A stretch of DNA of 42,323 nucleotides, taken from the NCBI GenBank assembly GCA_003517965.1, contig DOZO01000047.1, positions 1 to 42,323 of the forward strand. The letters are read 5' to 3'. The stretch comes from Desulfobulbaceae bacterium. GTDB lineage: Bacteria > Desulfobacterota > Desulfobulbia > Desulfobulbales > Desulfurivibrionaceae. This document shows positions 7,926 to 16,517 of this stretch, in pieces. Positions within the stretch are counted from its first letter, which is position 1, and every line of letters begins with the position of its first letter. Below the pieces are notes generated by a model. That model made no database searches. It was given only the letters and a program-made list of their open reading frames with translations, and had not been told where the DNA came from. Position numbers and translations under genes: made by a program.

Positions 7926-8693
7926 ATGAAATTCAGACCTTGCATTGATCTCCACCAGGGCCGGGTAAAACAGATTGTCGGCTCCACTCTTTCCGATGTC
8001 CAAGAGATGAGCCTGGCCACCAACTTTGCCTCGGATCAGCCAGCCTCCCATTATGCCTCGATGTACAAGGCGGACGGGCTGTTTGGTGGCCATGTGATCA
8101 TGTTGGGGCCGGGCAACGAAGCCGCTGCCTCTGAGGCTTTGCAGGCTTTTCCTGGAGGGTTGCAGGTGGGGGGCGGGATTACGGCAGACAATGCCGCCTA
8201 TTGGCTTAAGCAGGGGGCAAGTGCGGTGATTGTCACCTCGTCGGTGTTCAAGGATGGCAAGGTGCATGAAGATCGGTTGGCGGAGCTGGTCCGCATCGTA
8301 GGCCGGGAACGGCTGGTACTTGATTTGAGTTGCCGAAAAAAGGATGACGTCTATTATATTGTTACTGATCGGTGGCAGAAGTTTACCCAGGTGACGGTTT
8401 CCGAGCAATCCCTGGCTTATTTTGCCAAGCACTGCTCTGAATTTCTGATCCACGCCGTTGATGTGGAGGGTAAATGCGCGGGCATTGAAGAAGAACTTAT
8501 CGCGCTGTTGGGTCGTTTCAGCCCCATCCCCACCACTTACGCGGGTGGGGTCAGAAATCTTGCCGACCTTTGGCGGATTAAGGAACTGGGACAAAATCGT
8601 CTGGACGCCACCATCGGCAGCGCTCTTGATATCTTTGGTGGAACCGGCATAACCTATGCCGAGACGGTTTCTTTTAACAGGCAGGAAGGATAA
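7926..8693 (+). CDS. hisA: HisA, eukaryotic (HIS6) type
   Basis: This 255-residue TIM barrel is 1-(5-phosphoribosyl)-5-[(5-phosphoribosylamino)methylideneamino]imidazole-4-carboxamide isomerase, the fourth step of histidine synthesis. It resembles yeast HIS6 rather than ordinary bacterial HisA: 'CIDLHQGRVKQIVG', 'SHYASMYKADGLFGGHVIMLGP', 'GLQVGGGIT', 'LVLDLSCRK', 'LIHAVDVEGKCAGI' and 'YAGGVRNLADL' all follow the fungal/plant pattern. The conserved Asp near residue 8 and the phosphate loops are present. No other his genes lie nearby. Its stop overlaps the next ATG by one base (TAATG), so it is cotranscribed with an HDOD gene and a metallo-hydrolase gene, a grouping with no clear metabolic link. 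Confidence 0.9.
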   Translation: MKFRPCIDLHQGRVKQIVGSTLSDVQEMSLATNFASDQPASHYASMYKADGLFGGHVIMLGPGNEAAASEALQAFPGGLQVGGGITADNAAYWLKQGASAVIVTSSVFKDGKVHEDRLAELVRIVGRERLVLDLSCRKKDDVYYIVTDRWQKFTQVTVSEQSLAYFAKHCSEFLIHAVDVEGKCAGIEEELIALLGRFSPIPTTYAGGVRNLADLWRIKELGQNRLDATIGSALDIFGGTGITYAETVSFNRQEG

Positions 8694-9589
8694 TGACCTT
8701 GACTCCCCTGACCAATGAGCAGCGCGTCGTGCTGATCAAGAAACATATTGAGCAGATGCCGAGTCTGTCCACCACGGTGACCAAGGTTCTGGAGGTCTGC
8801 AATCGCCCCAACACCTCGGCCAATGATCTGAATCGGGTTATTGGCCTGGACCCGGTCCTGACCGGACAGGTGCTCAAGCTCATCAATTCGGCTTATTATT
8901 CATTGTCCAACCAAATCAATTCCCTTACCCGGGCCATCATCATGCTTGGGGTCAATACCGTAAAAAACCTGGCCTTGAGTACCGCGGTGCTGGGCAGCAT
9001 AGGGCAGAAAGACTCATTTCGTTCACTGCCCATGGATGCCTTCTGGACCCATTCTCTCTGTGTGGGGGTGATGGCCAGGGCCATGGCTGGTCTCAAGGGT
9101 ATCCCCGGTATGATGCACGAAGAGTTCTTTGTGGCCGGCCTACTTCATGATCTGGGGAAAATCCCGCTTAACCACTGCTTTGCCGAGGAATACCGGCAGG
9201 TCATGGAGTTGTCTGCCATTGAGCAGGGGCCATTGTTGCGAGCCGAGGAGATGATCATGGGTTTTGATCACAGCCGGGCAGGTAAGATGATTGCCGACAA
9301 GTGGCAGCTTAACCTCGCTCTCAACGAACTGCTGCGTTTTCATCACACCCCGGAAAAGGCTTCGGCAGATAACAGGCAGCTGGTGTCCGTGGTGGCCGTG
9401 GCAAATATCTTCGCCAATCTTTTTGATATTGGCTCTGCCGGAGACCGTTATCCGGATCTGTCCAGATTACCTGAGCTTCTCTCCCAGATCGGTCTGACCT
9501 GGTATGAGATTTCAAGCCTGCAACCGGTGGTACAGCAAGAAATTGACAAGGCCCAGATTTTCCTCCAGGTGTCCAGGGAAACGCAATGA
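8693..9589 (+). CDS. HDOD domain signalling protein
   Basis: The 298-residue cytoplasmic protein is almost entirely one HDOD domain: 'IEQMPSLSTTVTKVLEVCNRPNTSANDLNRVIGLDPVLTGQVLKLINSAYYSL' in two stretches, then 'AIIMLGVNTVKNLALS'. It keeps a 'GLLHDLGKIPL' motif. HDOD proteins are HD-superfamily regulators, mostly without shown catalytic activity, often found in signalling and virulence or motility control. It overlaps hisA by 1 bp and the downstream hydrolase by 4 bp (ATGA). No extra output domain is present. Confidence 0.9.
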   Translation: MTLTPLTNEQRVVLIKKHIEQMPSLSTTVTKVLEVCNRPNTSANDLNRVIGLDPVLTGQVLKLINSAYYSLSNQINSLTRAIIMLGVNTVKNLALSTAVLGSIGQKDSFRSLPMDAFWTHSLCVGVMARAMAGLKGIPGMMHEEFFVAGLLHDLGKIPLNHCFAEEYRQVMELSAIEQGPLLRAEEMIMGFDHSRAGKMIADKWQLNLALNELLRFHHTPEKASADNRQLVSVVAVANIFANLFDIGSAGDRYPDLSRLPELLSQIGLTWYEISSLQPVVQQEIDKAQIFLQVSRETQ

Positions 9590-10509
9590 GCATGAAAATA
9601 AAATTTTGGGGGGTTAGGGGTTCTATCCCCTGTCCTGGGGCACAAACCATGAAGTATGGCGGGAACACGGCCTGTATTGAGCTGCGCTTTCCGGAGATCA
9701 ATCGCCTCATCATCATCGACGCCGGTTCCGGTATCAGGGAGCTGGGCAATTTTATAATGGCCAACGATTTCAGGCGAGGCCCGATCAACACGGATATCTT
9801 CCTGACCCATACCCATTGGGATCACATCATGGGTTTTCCCTTTTTCACCCCAATCTATGTGCCTGGCAGTGTTATCAGGATTCATGGCCCAGTCAGTTTC
9901 GAGGGTGACACCCTGGCCAAGATTGTGGGCGACCAGTTAACCTACCGGTATTTTCCGGTTCGTCAGGAAGAGCTTGCTGCCAGGATTGATTATTTTGATC
10001 TTAAAGAGGGAGCGCTTGATCTGGGGGACGGCATTACCGTAACGGCAAAATACCTGAATCATCCCATTCTCTGTCTTGGCTACCGCTTTGCCTGGCAGGG
10101 AAAGACGATCTGCACCGCCTATGATACCGAGCCTTTTCGTAATGTTTTCTGCACAGATCTGGCTGATCCCTCTTATGACGAAGGTATGGCCACAGAAGGA
10201 CAACTGGTGGCCGAGGAACAGAATGCTGTTTTAGAACATTTTTTTGCCGGGGCGGATCTGCTGGTGCATGATGCCCAATACACTCAGGAAGAATATCAGG
10301 CCCGATTTATTGGTTGGGGCCATTCTTCCTTTGAGCATACTGTGGCGGCGGCCAGACGCACCGGGGTTAAATCCCTGGCCCTGTTTCATCATGACCCTAT
10401 GCGCACCGATGCCCAGATCGATGCCTTGACAGAAAAATATTGTGTTTCGGTAGGGCAGGAAGACCCGGAGGTTTTCTTTGCCAGGGAAGGCTTGGAACGA
10501 GCGATATAA
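9586..10509 (+). CDS. Metallo-beta-lactamase-fold hydrolase
   Basis: The 307-residue protein opens with 'KFWGVRGSIPCPG' and carries the metal-binding HxHxDH motif 'THTHWDHIMGFPFF' (His75, His77, Asp79, His80), with later His residues in 'LLVHDAQYT', 'GHSSFEHTVAAARR' and 'LFHHDP'. The WGVRGSIP start is typical of a PhnP/phosphodiesterase-like subgroup often paired with signalling domains; a cyclic-nucleotide or phosphodiester substrate is possible but not shown. Its 4-bp overlap with the HDOD gene indicates coupling. A palindromic repeat follows 1 bp after the stop. Confidence 0.9.
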   Translation: MSMKIKFWGVRGSIPCPGAQTMKYGGNTACIELRFPEINRLIIIDAGSGIRELGNFIMANDFRRGPINTDIFLTHTHWDHIMGFPFFTPIYVPGSVIRIHGPVSFEGDTLAKIVGDQLTYRYFPVRQEELAARIDYFDLKEGALDLGDGITVTAKYLNHPILCLGYRFAWQGKTICTAYDTEPFRNVFCTDLADPSYDEGMATEGQLVAEEQNAVLEHFFAGADLLVHDAQYTQEEYQARFIGWGHSSFEHTVAAARRTGVKSLALFHHDPMRTDAQIDALTEKYCVSVGQEDPEVFFAREGLERAI

Positions 10510-10510
10510 A

Positions 10511-10568
10511 GCTGAGTTGAGCAGCTTGCCTGCTCAAACGAAACTTATACCCCTGAGTGCAAAAGAAA
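10511..10568 (+). repeat. Palindromic repeat R1, copy 1
   Basis: The core is a perfect 8-bp hairpin TTGAGCAG-CTTGC-CTGCTCAA followed by ACGAAACTTATACCC and a shared GTGCAAA end. The same about 58-nt unit occurs at 39631, and a shorter variant at 22873. It sits between the hydrolase gene and rsmG. Confidence 0.75.
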
Positions 10569-10612
10569 GATGATGGACAGGAGTACAATCTGGATAACAA
10601 CAACCCCTTGAT

Positions 10613-11305
10613 ATGACCGATAATCAGGGCAAAGAGATTTTTGAGGAAGGCCTTGCCGCCATGGGCCTCAACCTTGACGGGCAGGCCTGCAAACGGCTTT
10701 TGCTTTACTGTGATGAGCTGCTTCGTTGGAGTGGCAAGATCAACCTGATAGCTAAGGCACCTGTCCGCGAGATATGGGAGACCCACTTTCTCGATTCCTT
10801 GACCCTGCTTCGGGTTCTTCCGCCGTTAGGGGAGGTGCAACAGCCGCTTCTCGACATCGGCTCCGGGGCCGGATTTCCCGGTCTGGTTCTCAAGGCGGCT
10901 CGGCCTGAAATGTCGGTAATCCTGGTGGAGCCCCGTCAGAAAAGGGTCTCTTTTTTACGTCACGTGATCCGCACCCTGGGGTTGAGCGATATCGAGGTGC
11001 TCTGCGGCCGGCTGGAAAAAGGCTCCACCGAGGTGGCTGGCAAAACTCTTGTCGTACCCCTCATCACCAGCCGGGCCTTCACCAATATCGGAGAATTTCT
11101 CCTCCACGCCGCCGCAGTCAACCCGGCAGGTGGCAAGGTTATCTGCATGAAAGGCCCCCGGGCCGCAGAGGAGATTGCCGCCTGGCAGCTGGCCCAGCCG
11201 TACAGTCCCTACAGGTTGCAGAAAATCGTCGAGCTGACCCTGCCCTTTTCCGGCAAGACCCGCAACCTGGTTATTTTTAACAAAAAAGGCGCCTCAGTCC
11301 CATGA
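10613..11305 (+). CDS. rsmG: 16S rRNA (guanine(527)-N7)-methyltransferase RsmG
   Basis: The 230-residue SAM-dependent methyltransferase modifies G527 in the 530 loop of 16S rRNA. Diagnostic segments are 'LLRWSGKINLIAKAP', 'HFLDSL', the SAM loop 'LLDIGSGAGFPGL', 'PEMSVILVEPRQKRVSFL' and 'TSRAFTNIGEFL'. The length is normal. It usually sits by mnmG or parA/parB; here it is instead coupled to a cobalamin gene, which starts 4 bp before its stop. The ATG at 10613 has only a weak ribosome site. Confidence 0.94.
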   Translation: MTDNQGKEIFEEGLAAMGLNLDGQACKRLLLYCDELLRWSGKINLIAKAPVREIWETHFLDSLTLLRVLPPLGEVQQPLLDIGSGAGFPGLVLKAARPEMSVILVEPRQKRVSFLRHVIRTLGLSDIEVLCGRLEKGSTEVAGKTLVVPLITSRAFTNIGEFLLHAAAVNPAGGKVICMKGPRAAEEIAAWQLAQPYSPYRLQKIVELTLPFSGKTRNLVIFNKKGASVP

Positions 11306-12789
11306 TCCCAAAAACCCCAGCCATCATGTTCCAGGGCACCTGCTCCAACGCGGGCAAGTCCGTGCTCACTGCCGCCTTGTGCCGCATCCTGTTGCAAGAT
11401 GGGTTGCGGGTCGCTCCGTTCAAGGCCCAGAACATGTCGCTTAACTCCTTTGTCACCCGGGAGGGCGGCGAGATGGGCCGTGCCCAGGTGGTGCAGGCCC
11501 AGGCCGCTCGCCTCGACCCGGATGTGCGCATGAACCCGGTACTGCTTAAGCCCTCAAGCGACACGGGCAGTCAGGTCATCGTCATGGGCAGGCCTGTGGG
11601 CAACATGATGGTGAACGACTATCTGGCCTACAAAAAACAGGCTTTTGTTACGGTGCAGGCGGCCTATGATTCGCTGGCCAGCGAATACGAGGTCATGGTT
11701 CTGGAAGGGGCGGGCAGCCCGGCTGAGGTGAACCTCAAGGCCCACGACATCGTTAATATGCCCATGGCCCGGTATGCTCAAGCCAAGGTTCTGCTCGTCG
11801 GCGACATAGACCGGGGCGGGGTGTTTGCTTCCTTTGTTGGAACCATGGAGATTCTCGATGACTGGGAGCGGGAGTTGATCGCAGGTTTCGTGGTGAACCG
11901 CTTTCGGGGTCAGAAATCGCTGCTGGCCGAAGCACTGGATTATATGGAAAAAAGAACCGGCAAACCGGTGCTGGGGGTGGTGGATTATCTGGCTAACCTG
12001 GGGCTGCCGGAAGAGGATTCGGTGAACTTCAAGGCAGGGTTGTTCAGCCCCCGGCGGCCTGCGGGCGAGCATGTCACCCTGGCGCTTATCGACCTGCCGC
12101 ATATCTCGAACTTTACCGATTTTGAGCCTTTTCTGGCTGAGCCGGACCTGTTTGTCAGAATCGTCAGAACCCCGGCCGATCTTGCGGATGCCGATGCCGT
12201 GATCCTGCCTGGCAGTAAAAACGTGATCGCCGACCTTAAGTGGCTTTTCAGCTCCGGCCTGGCCGAGGCCCTAAAAAAATACGGTGAGGAGGGCGGGGAG
12301 ATCGTCGGCATCTGCGGCGGCTTTCAGATGCTGGGCATAAGCATCGACGACCCTTATCAGATCGAATCAGGTGGGGAATCCCTGACTGGCCTTGGTCTGC
12401 TCGATCTTGCCACGGTGCTGGAAAAAGACAAAACCCTGACCCGACAAAGCGGCCTTCATCTCGCCTCGGGCTTTGGGGTGCATGGCTACGAGATCCATCA
12501 CGGCCAGAGTCGGGCCGGTGAGGCCTGCGATATCCTCCATTTCAGCAACGGCGAAAGCGGCGGGGTGGGCAACGCCTCCCAGGCCATTTGGGGTACCTAT
12601 CTGCACGGGATCTTTGACGCGGACCCATTCCGGCGCTGGTTCATTGACCGGTTGCGGCAAAGGCGAGGGCTTGCCCCGCTTAATCTGGTGCAGGCCGCCT
12701 ACGATCTGGAGCCAGCCTTTGACCGGCTGGCTGAGGCAGTGCGCAGCCAGATCGACATGAACGCTATTTACCGGCTACTGAAAAAATGA
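11302..12789 (+). CDS. cbiP: Cobyric acid synthase (CbiP/CobQ)
   Basis: The 495-residue ATP-dependent amidotransferase amidates four side chains of adenosylcobyrinate a,c-diamide to make cobyric acid. The N-terminal dethiobiotin-synthetase-like domain starts 'GTCSNAGKSVLTAALCRIL' with the P-loop and the typical 'PFKAQNMSLNSFVT'. The C-terminal class I glutaminase domain has nucleophile Cys338 in 'GICGGFQMLG' and a late 'GTYLHGIFD' containing the catalytic His. It overlaps rsmG and cbiB by 4 bp each, so all three are coupled. Confidence 0.96.
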   Translation: MIPKTPAIMFQGTCSNAGKSVLTAALCRILLQDGLRVAPFKAQNMSLNSFVTREGGEMGRAQVVQAQAARLDPDVRMNPVLLKPSSDTGSQVIVMGRPVGNMMVNDYLAYKKQAFVTVQAAYDSLASEYEVMVLEGAGSPAEVNLKAHDIVNMPMARYAQAKVLLVGDIDRGGVFASFVGTMEILDDWERELIAGFVVNRFRGQKSLLAEALDYMEKRTGKPVLGVVDYLANLGLPEEDSVNFKAGLFSPRRPAGEHVTLALIDLPHISNFTDFEPFLAEPDLFVRIVRTPADLADADAVILPGSKNVIADLKWLFSSGLAEALKKYGEEGGEIVGICGGFQMLGISIDDPYQIESGGESLTGLGLLDLATVLEKDKTLTRQSGLHLASGFGVHGYEIHHGQSRAGEACDILHFSNGESGGVGNASQAIWGTYLHGIFDADPFRRWFIDRLRQRRGLAPLNLVQAAYDLEPAFDRLAEAVRSQIDMNAIYRLLKK

Positions 12790-13757
12790 TCGCCCTCGAA
12801 TACCAGATCCTCATCGCTATTCTCCTGGATCAGCTGTTCGGCGACCCGCGTTGTCTGCCGCATCCGGTACGGATGATCGGCGCGGTCTGCCAAGGGTGTG
12901 AGCGACTCACCCGCGCCCTGCTGCCGTCTTTTGCCGCTGGAATCTGTAGCGTTATCCTGGTTTTAAGCCTTGTCGGGACAACAATATGGGTTATGCTTAC
13001 CGGCGCCGTCCTTCTCCATCCCTGGCTGGGCACGGCAGTCTCCATCTTCCTGCTCTACACCACCATTGCGGCTCGCGATCTGGTGCGCCACAGTACCGAT
13101 GTCTACACGGCCCTCGCCACCGGCGATTTGCCTGAGGCCCGCAGGCGGGTGGGGATGATCGTTGGCCGGGATACGGCCAATCTTGATGAGGCAGGGGTAG
13201 CGAGGGCGGCAGTGGAGTCAGTGGCGGAAAGCATGGTGGACGGGGTGACAGCCCCGCTTTTTTTCGCGCTGCTGGGCGGGCCCATGGCTGCCATGCTCTA
13301 CAAGACGGTCAATACCATGGACTCTATGTTCGGCTACAAAAACGAACGGTATCTTAAATTCGGTTGGGCCGCGGCTCGGCTGGATGATATAGTTAATTTT
13401 GTTCCGGCCCGGCTAACCTCCATGCTGATCCCGGCTGCCGCTTTCCTGCTGCGTCTTGATGTAAAAGGCGCCCTCTTCATCCTCCTGAGAGACCGCGGCA
13501 GACACGCCAGCCCTAACTCCGGCCACACCGAAGCGGCGGTAGCCGGGGCCATTGGCATCCAACTCGGCGGACCTAACCTCTATTTCGGCCAGCTGCTGGA
13601 AAAACCAAGCATCGGCGACCCGATCCGTCCCATTGAGCCGCAAGACATCCTCCGGGTTAACCGGCTCATGCTGGCAGGTTCCTGTTTGACGTTTATTTTT
13701 TTGCTAACTCTGCGATATCAGATTGTATTACATCTGTCCCGGTTTATTATTTGCTAA
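12786..13757 (+). CDS. cbiB: Adenosylcobinamide-phosphate synthase CbiB (CobD)
   Basis: The 323-residue integral membrane protein attaches the aminopropanol linker to cobyric acid. Conserved elements are 'LLDQLFGDPRCLPHPVRMIG' at the N-terminus, 'VGRDTANLDEAGVARAAVES', 'ESMVDGVTAPLFFALLGG', 'NTMDSMFGYKNERY' and 'SPNSGHTEAAVAGAIGIQLGG'. Several hydrophobic helices lie between them. It overlaps cbiP by 4 bp. No other cob genes lie in the window, so the rest of the pathway is elsewhere. Confidence 0.95.
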   Translation: MIALEYQILIAILLDQLFGDPRCLPHPVRMIGAVCQGCERLTRALLPSFAAGICSVILVLSLVGTTIWVMLTGAVLLHPWLGTAVSIFLLYTTIAARDLVRHSTDVYTALATGDLPEARRRVGMIVGRDTANLDEAGVARAAVESVAESMVDGVTAPLFFALLGGPMAAMLYKTVNTMDSMFGYKNERYLKFGWAAARLDDIVNFVPARLTSMLIPAAAFLLRLDVKGALFILLRDRGRHASPNSGHTEAAVAGAIGIQLGGPNLYFGQLLEKPSIGDPIRPIEPQDILRVNRLMLAGSCLTFIFLLTLRYQIVLHLSRFIIC

Positions 13758-13797
13758 CCTGGATATCCAGCTCTGCTCATTATTGGGGATCACCTTC

Positions 13798-15117
13798 GTG
13801 CCTAAACCTGACCTGCTCCTGATAAATGCCACGCTTCTGGTAAATCCTGTCGATGGATGTATGCAGGAGGATGCCTATCTTGCTGTGGCGGACGGGGCCA
13901 TTGTCGGGATTGGGGCAATGGCCGATCTGCCCGCCCAACCTGAGGCGGAAAAAATCATTGAGGTCGCGGGCAATCTGGTCATGCCGGGTCTGGTCAACTG
14001 TCACAGTCATGGCGCTATGACCCTGTTCCGGGGTTTGGCTGATGACCTGCCGCTCATGACCTGGCTCAACGAGCATATTTTCCCCGCCGAGGCGCGGCTG
14101 GTTGACGCGGAGATGGTTTATTGGTGCAGCAAGCTTGCCGCGGCCGAAATGATCATGGGCGGCACCACTACGGTGGCGGACGCCTATTTTTATGAACATG
14201 CAGCAGCCAAGGCTTTTTGTGAGGCGGGATTGAGATCAGTGGCCGCCCAGGGCATCATTGATTTTCCTGCGCCAGGGGTACCGGAACCTAAACAAAATAT
14301 TGCCGTAGCGGCTGATTTTCTTGCGGCCTGGCAGGGGAAAAATTCCCTGCTTACTCCGGCCCTGTTCTGCCATTCTCCATATACCTGCGGTCCGGACACC
14401 ATGCAACGAGCCAAGGCCCTGGCCCGCGAGGCGGGAAGCCTTTTTTTTATCCATCTTGCTGAAACCAGGGATGAGATTGCCCAGAGCAAAGCGCAACACA
14501 GGAAAACTCCGGTGGGCCTGCTCCATGGGCTTGGCTTGCTGGATGAAAATACAGTCTGTGTGCACTGTGTCTGGTTGACCGAAGATGATGTTCGCCTGCT
14601 ACAGGAGACCGGGGCCAAGGTGGTGACCTGCCCGGAGAGCAATATGAAGCTCGGCTCGGGCATCGCCCCTCTGTCTGAACTGCTTGCCGCCGGGGTGCAA
14701 GTGGGTCTGGGCACGGACGGTTGCGCCAGCAATAACGATCTGGATCTTTTTCAGGAGATGGCAAGCTGCGCCAGGCTGCACAAGGTTGCCAGCCGGGAGC
14801 CAACCTGCCTGCCTGCTTCTGTTCTTTTGGATATGGCTATGGGGATGGGAGCGGAGGTGTTGGGTCTGGCCCGCCAGACAGGCTGTTTGGCTGTGGGGCT
14901 AAGGGCAGACTGTGTAATCATTGAGCGAAGAAAGCCACATCTTAGCCCATTTTACAACCCGGGGACCTTGGTCTATGCGGGCAGGGGGAGCGATGTCTCC
15001 ACGGTGCTCATTGACGGCAGGGTAGTTATGCAGGATCGGCGGTTTCTCGCTTTTGATCTGGCGGAAACCCTGGACGAAGTCCGACGCTTGGCCAAACGGG
15101 TGAGAGCGGGGGAGTGA
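13798..15117 (+). CDS. mtaD: 5-methylthioadenosine/S-adenosylhomocysteine deaminase-type amidohydrolase
   Basis: This 439-residue metal-dependent amidohydrolase would deaminate MTA or SAH; related deaminases act on other 6-aminopurines or triazines. Key motifs are 'GLVNCHSHGAMTLFRGLADDLPL' with the HxH metal site, 'HLAETRDE', 'CVHCVWL' and 'GLGTDGCASNNDLDLFQEM' with the catalytic Asp. The GTG at 13798, behind GGGGAT, starts right at the conserved 'PKPDLLLINATLL'. An upstream ATG at 13723 would overlap cbiB and add unrelated residues. It ends 15 bp from the convergent pcm gene, and both act in SAM-product metabolism or repair. Exact substrate preference cannot be read from sequence. Confidence 0.88.
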   Translation: MPKPDLLLINATLLVNPVDGCMQEDAYLAVADGAIVGIGAMADLPAQPEAEKIIEVAGNLVMPGLVNCHSHGAMTLFRGLADDLPLMTWLNEHIFPAEARLVDAEMVYWCSKLAAAEMIMGGTTTVADAYFYEHAAAKAFCEAGLRSVAAQGIIDFPAPGVPEPKQNIAVAADFLAAWQGKNSLLTPALFCHSPYTCGPDTMQRAKALAREAGSLFFIHLAETRDEIAQSKAQHRKTPVGLLHGLGLLDENTVCVHCVWLTEDDVRLLQETGAKVVTCPESNMKLGSGIAPLSELLAAGVQVGLGTDGCASNNDLDLFQEMASCARLHKVASREPTCLPASVLLDMAMGMGAEVLGLARQTGCLAVGLRADCVIIERRKPHLSPFYNPGTLVYAGRGSDVSTVLIDGRVVMQDRRFLAFDLAETLDEVRRLAKRVRAGE

Positions 15118-15132
15118 ATGTATGGGCCAGGT

Positions 15133-15831
15133 TCAGGTTGTCTGCCAGCCGTGGGCGCCAACCAGTTTGACAAAACGGACATTTTCCACCGCAGTGGTGG
15201 TCACCAATCCCCCTTCTTTTTTGACCACCATGAGGGTTTGACTTTCCAGATCACCAACCGGCAGAACCATGATGCCTGGGTCTGCCAGTTGGGTCATCAG
15301 CGGTTGCGGAATCTGCGGTCCGGCAGCGGTGACGATGATCGCATCGAAGGGGGCATGTTCAGGCCAACCTTCGGTGCCGTCCGCAACCTTGCTCATGATA
15401 TTGTAGATCTGGAGCTGATCAAAGGTGCGCCTGGCGCGAGCCAGGAGTGGTTTTATCCGTTCAATCGTATATACTTTTTCGCAGAGCGTGGCAAGAATGG
15501 CCGACTGGTAGCCGCAGCCGGTGCCGATTTCCAGCACCTTTTCCTTGCCGGTGAGCTGTAGAAGCTGGGTCATGAGGGCCACTATACAGGGCTGGGATAT
15601 GGTTTGGCCGTGGCCGATGGGCAGGGGAAAATCGCCATAGGCCTGGGCGTGCAGGGCAGCGGAGACAAAAAGATGGCGCGGAACCACCTCCATGGCGTGG
15701 AGCACCGCCGGATCTTCAATGCCTCTGGGGAGCAACTGCTCCTCAACCATGCGGGCCCTGAATTTTTCGTACTTGTTAGTCCGCACGCGGCACACTAATG
15801 GTAATTCCGCTTTTCTTGAGTTCCTCTTCAT
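15133..15831 (-). CDS. pcm: Protein-L-isoaspartate O-methyltransferase
   Basis: The protein (up to 232 residues) methylates isoaspartyl residues in aged proteins using SAM. Diagnostic stretches are 'RMVEEQLLPRGI', 'VPRHLFV', 'YGDFPLPIGHGQTISQP', SAM motif I 'VLEIGTGCGYQSA', 'VYTIERIKPL' and 'DGTEGWPEHAPFDAIIVTAA'. The ATG at 15831 has a GCGGA site. GTG codons at 15795 and 15786 are alternatives closer to where the family homology begins (KYEKFRARM). Either way the start lies inside, or next to, the 3' end of the upstream lipoprotein gene, so the two are coupled on the minus strand. Confidence 0.93.
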   Translation of the reverse strand: MKRNSRKAELPLVCRVRTNKYEKFRARMVEEQLLPRGIEDPAVLHAMEVVPRHLFVSAALHAQAYGDFPLPIGHGQTISQPCIVALMTQLLQLTGKEKVLEIGTGCGYQSAILATLCEKVYTIERIKPLLARARRTFDQLQIYNIMSKVADGTEGWPEHAPFDAIIVTAAGPQIPQPLMTQLADPGIMVLPVGDLESQTLMVVKKEGGLVTTTAVENVRFVKLVGAHGWQTT

Positions 15832-16168
15832 TATATCCGCGATAGAGGCAGGTGGCCACAGTGTCTCCGATAAAGCTTATGGTCACCACATCATAATCTT
15901 CCGAGCCTATTTTCTTTCCAAGATAGGGGGTTTTCCGCAAAAGGCTTTTTTTCACTTCCTGATAGATCCAGATTTCTCCCTGCTCTCCCTTTTGTTTTTG
16001 ATCTGGAGGGCCAAGGGCGGAAATAACCTCCTTCTGGGTGAGGTTAGGGGTAATCAGACAGATATCCGAGGAAAGATGGCGCACCGGCTCACGGTACAAA
16101 CAACCTGTTCCGACAAGACTCAGCAGACACAGACAGACGATAAAACGAAAGGGGAAAGCTGATCTCAT
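15776..16168 (-). CDS. BamE/SmpA-like lipoprotein
   Basis: This 130-residue protein has a signal peptide with lipobox VGTGC near residue 23, so it is an exported lipoprotein. The segment 'ITPNLTQKEVISALGPPDQKQK' and the following 'GEIWIYQE' resemble the BamE/OmlA (SmpA) fold, where a TxxEV...LGxP motif precedes a WxY strand. A strong GAGAGGAG site precedes the ATG. Its 3' end overlaps the pcm reading frame. A Bam-complex role is possible, but many small lipoproteins of unknown function share this fold. Confidence 0.75.
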   Translation of the reverse strand: MRSAFPFRFIVCLCLLSLVGTGCLYREPVRHLSSDICLITPNLTQKEVISALGPPDQKQKGEQGEIWIYQEVKKSLLRKTPYLGKKIGSEDYDVVTISFIGDTVATCLYRGYNEEELKKSGITISVPRAD

Positions 16169-16517
16169 TTTTCTCTCCTCTGAGAAAAGGGGGCGGAGGT
16201 AAAAGCACGGCCAGACAAAGTTGTCGCGCTTGCTTTTTTGCTGTGAAGATAGGAGAATGTCTTGACCATCTGTGAAGATATATGTAATCGTTCACCAAGG
16301 GCACCCAATTTCAGGTAAACCCGGGACTGTAAGCGTTCAGCAGTGCCACAGATGCGCTAAAGAGGCCTGTGCAGTGTGCTATTGCACATAAGCAGGCCGA
16401 TGACAAAGCAGATGTGGTGTTGCTGAACGCTTACAGATATATAATAAAGTTGTAGCATTATTCATACTTTTTTCTTGACCGATCCAGCGGTTTCTACTGT
16501 GCGAAGGGAGATTCATC
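16169..16517. other. Intergenic gap between divergent genes
   Basis: No gene is seen. The stretch separates the minus-strand lipoprotein gene from the plus-strand zinc-ribbon gene and must hold both promoters. A TATAAT-like sequence occurs at about 16438-16446. The 110-bp palindromic element at 16327-16436 fills the middle. Confidence 0.6.
16327..16436. repeat. 110-bp palindromic element (MITE or REP-like)
   Basis: Perfect 16-bp terminal inverted repeats lie at 16327-16342 (CTGTAAGCGTTCAGCA) and 16421-16436. Inner arms (CCACAGATG / CAGATGTGG, GGCCTG / CAGGCC, GTGTGC / GCACA) let the whole element fold into one long imperfect hairpin. No coding capacity is seen. A related short palindrome GTAAGCGCTTAC occurs at 24826. 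Confidence 0.7.
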
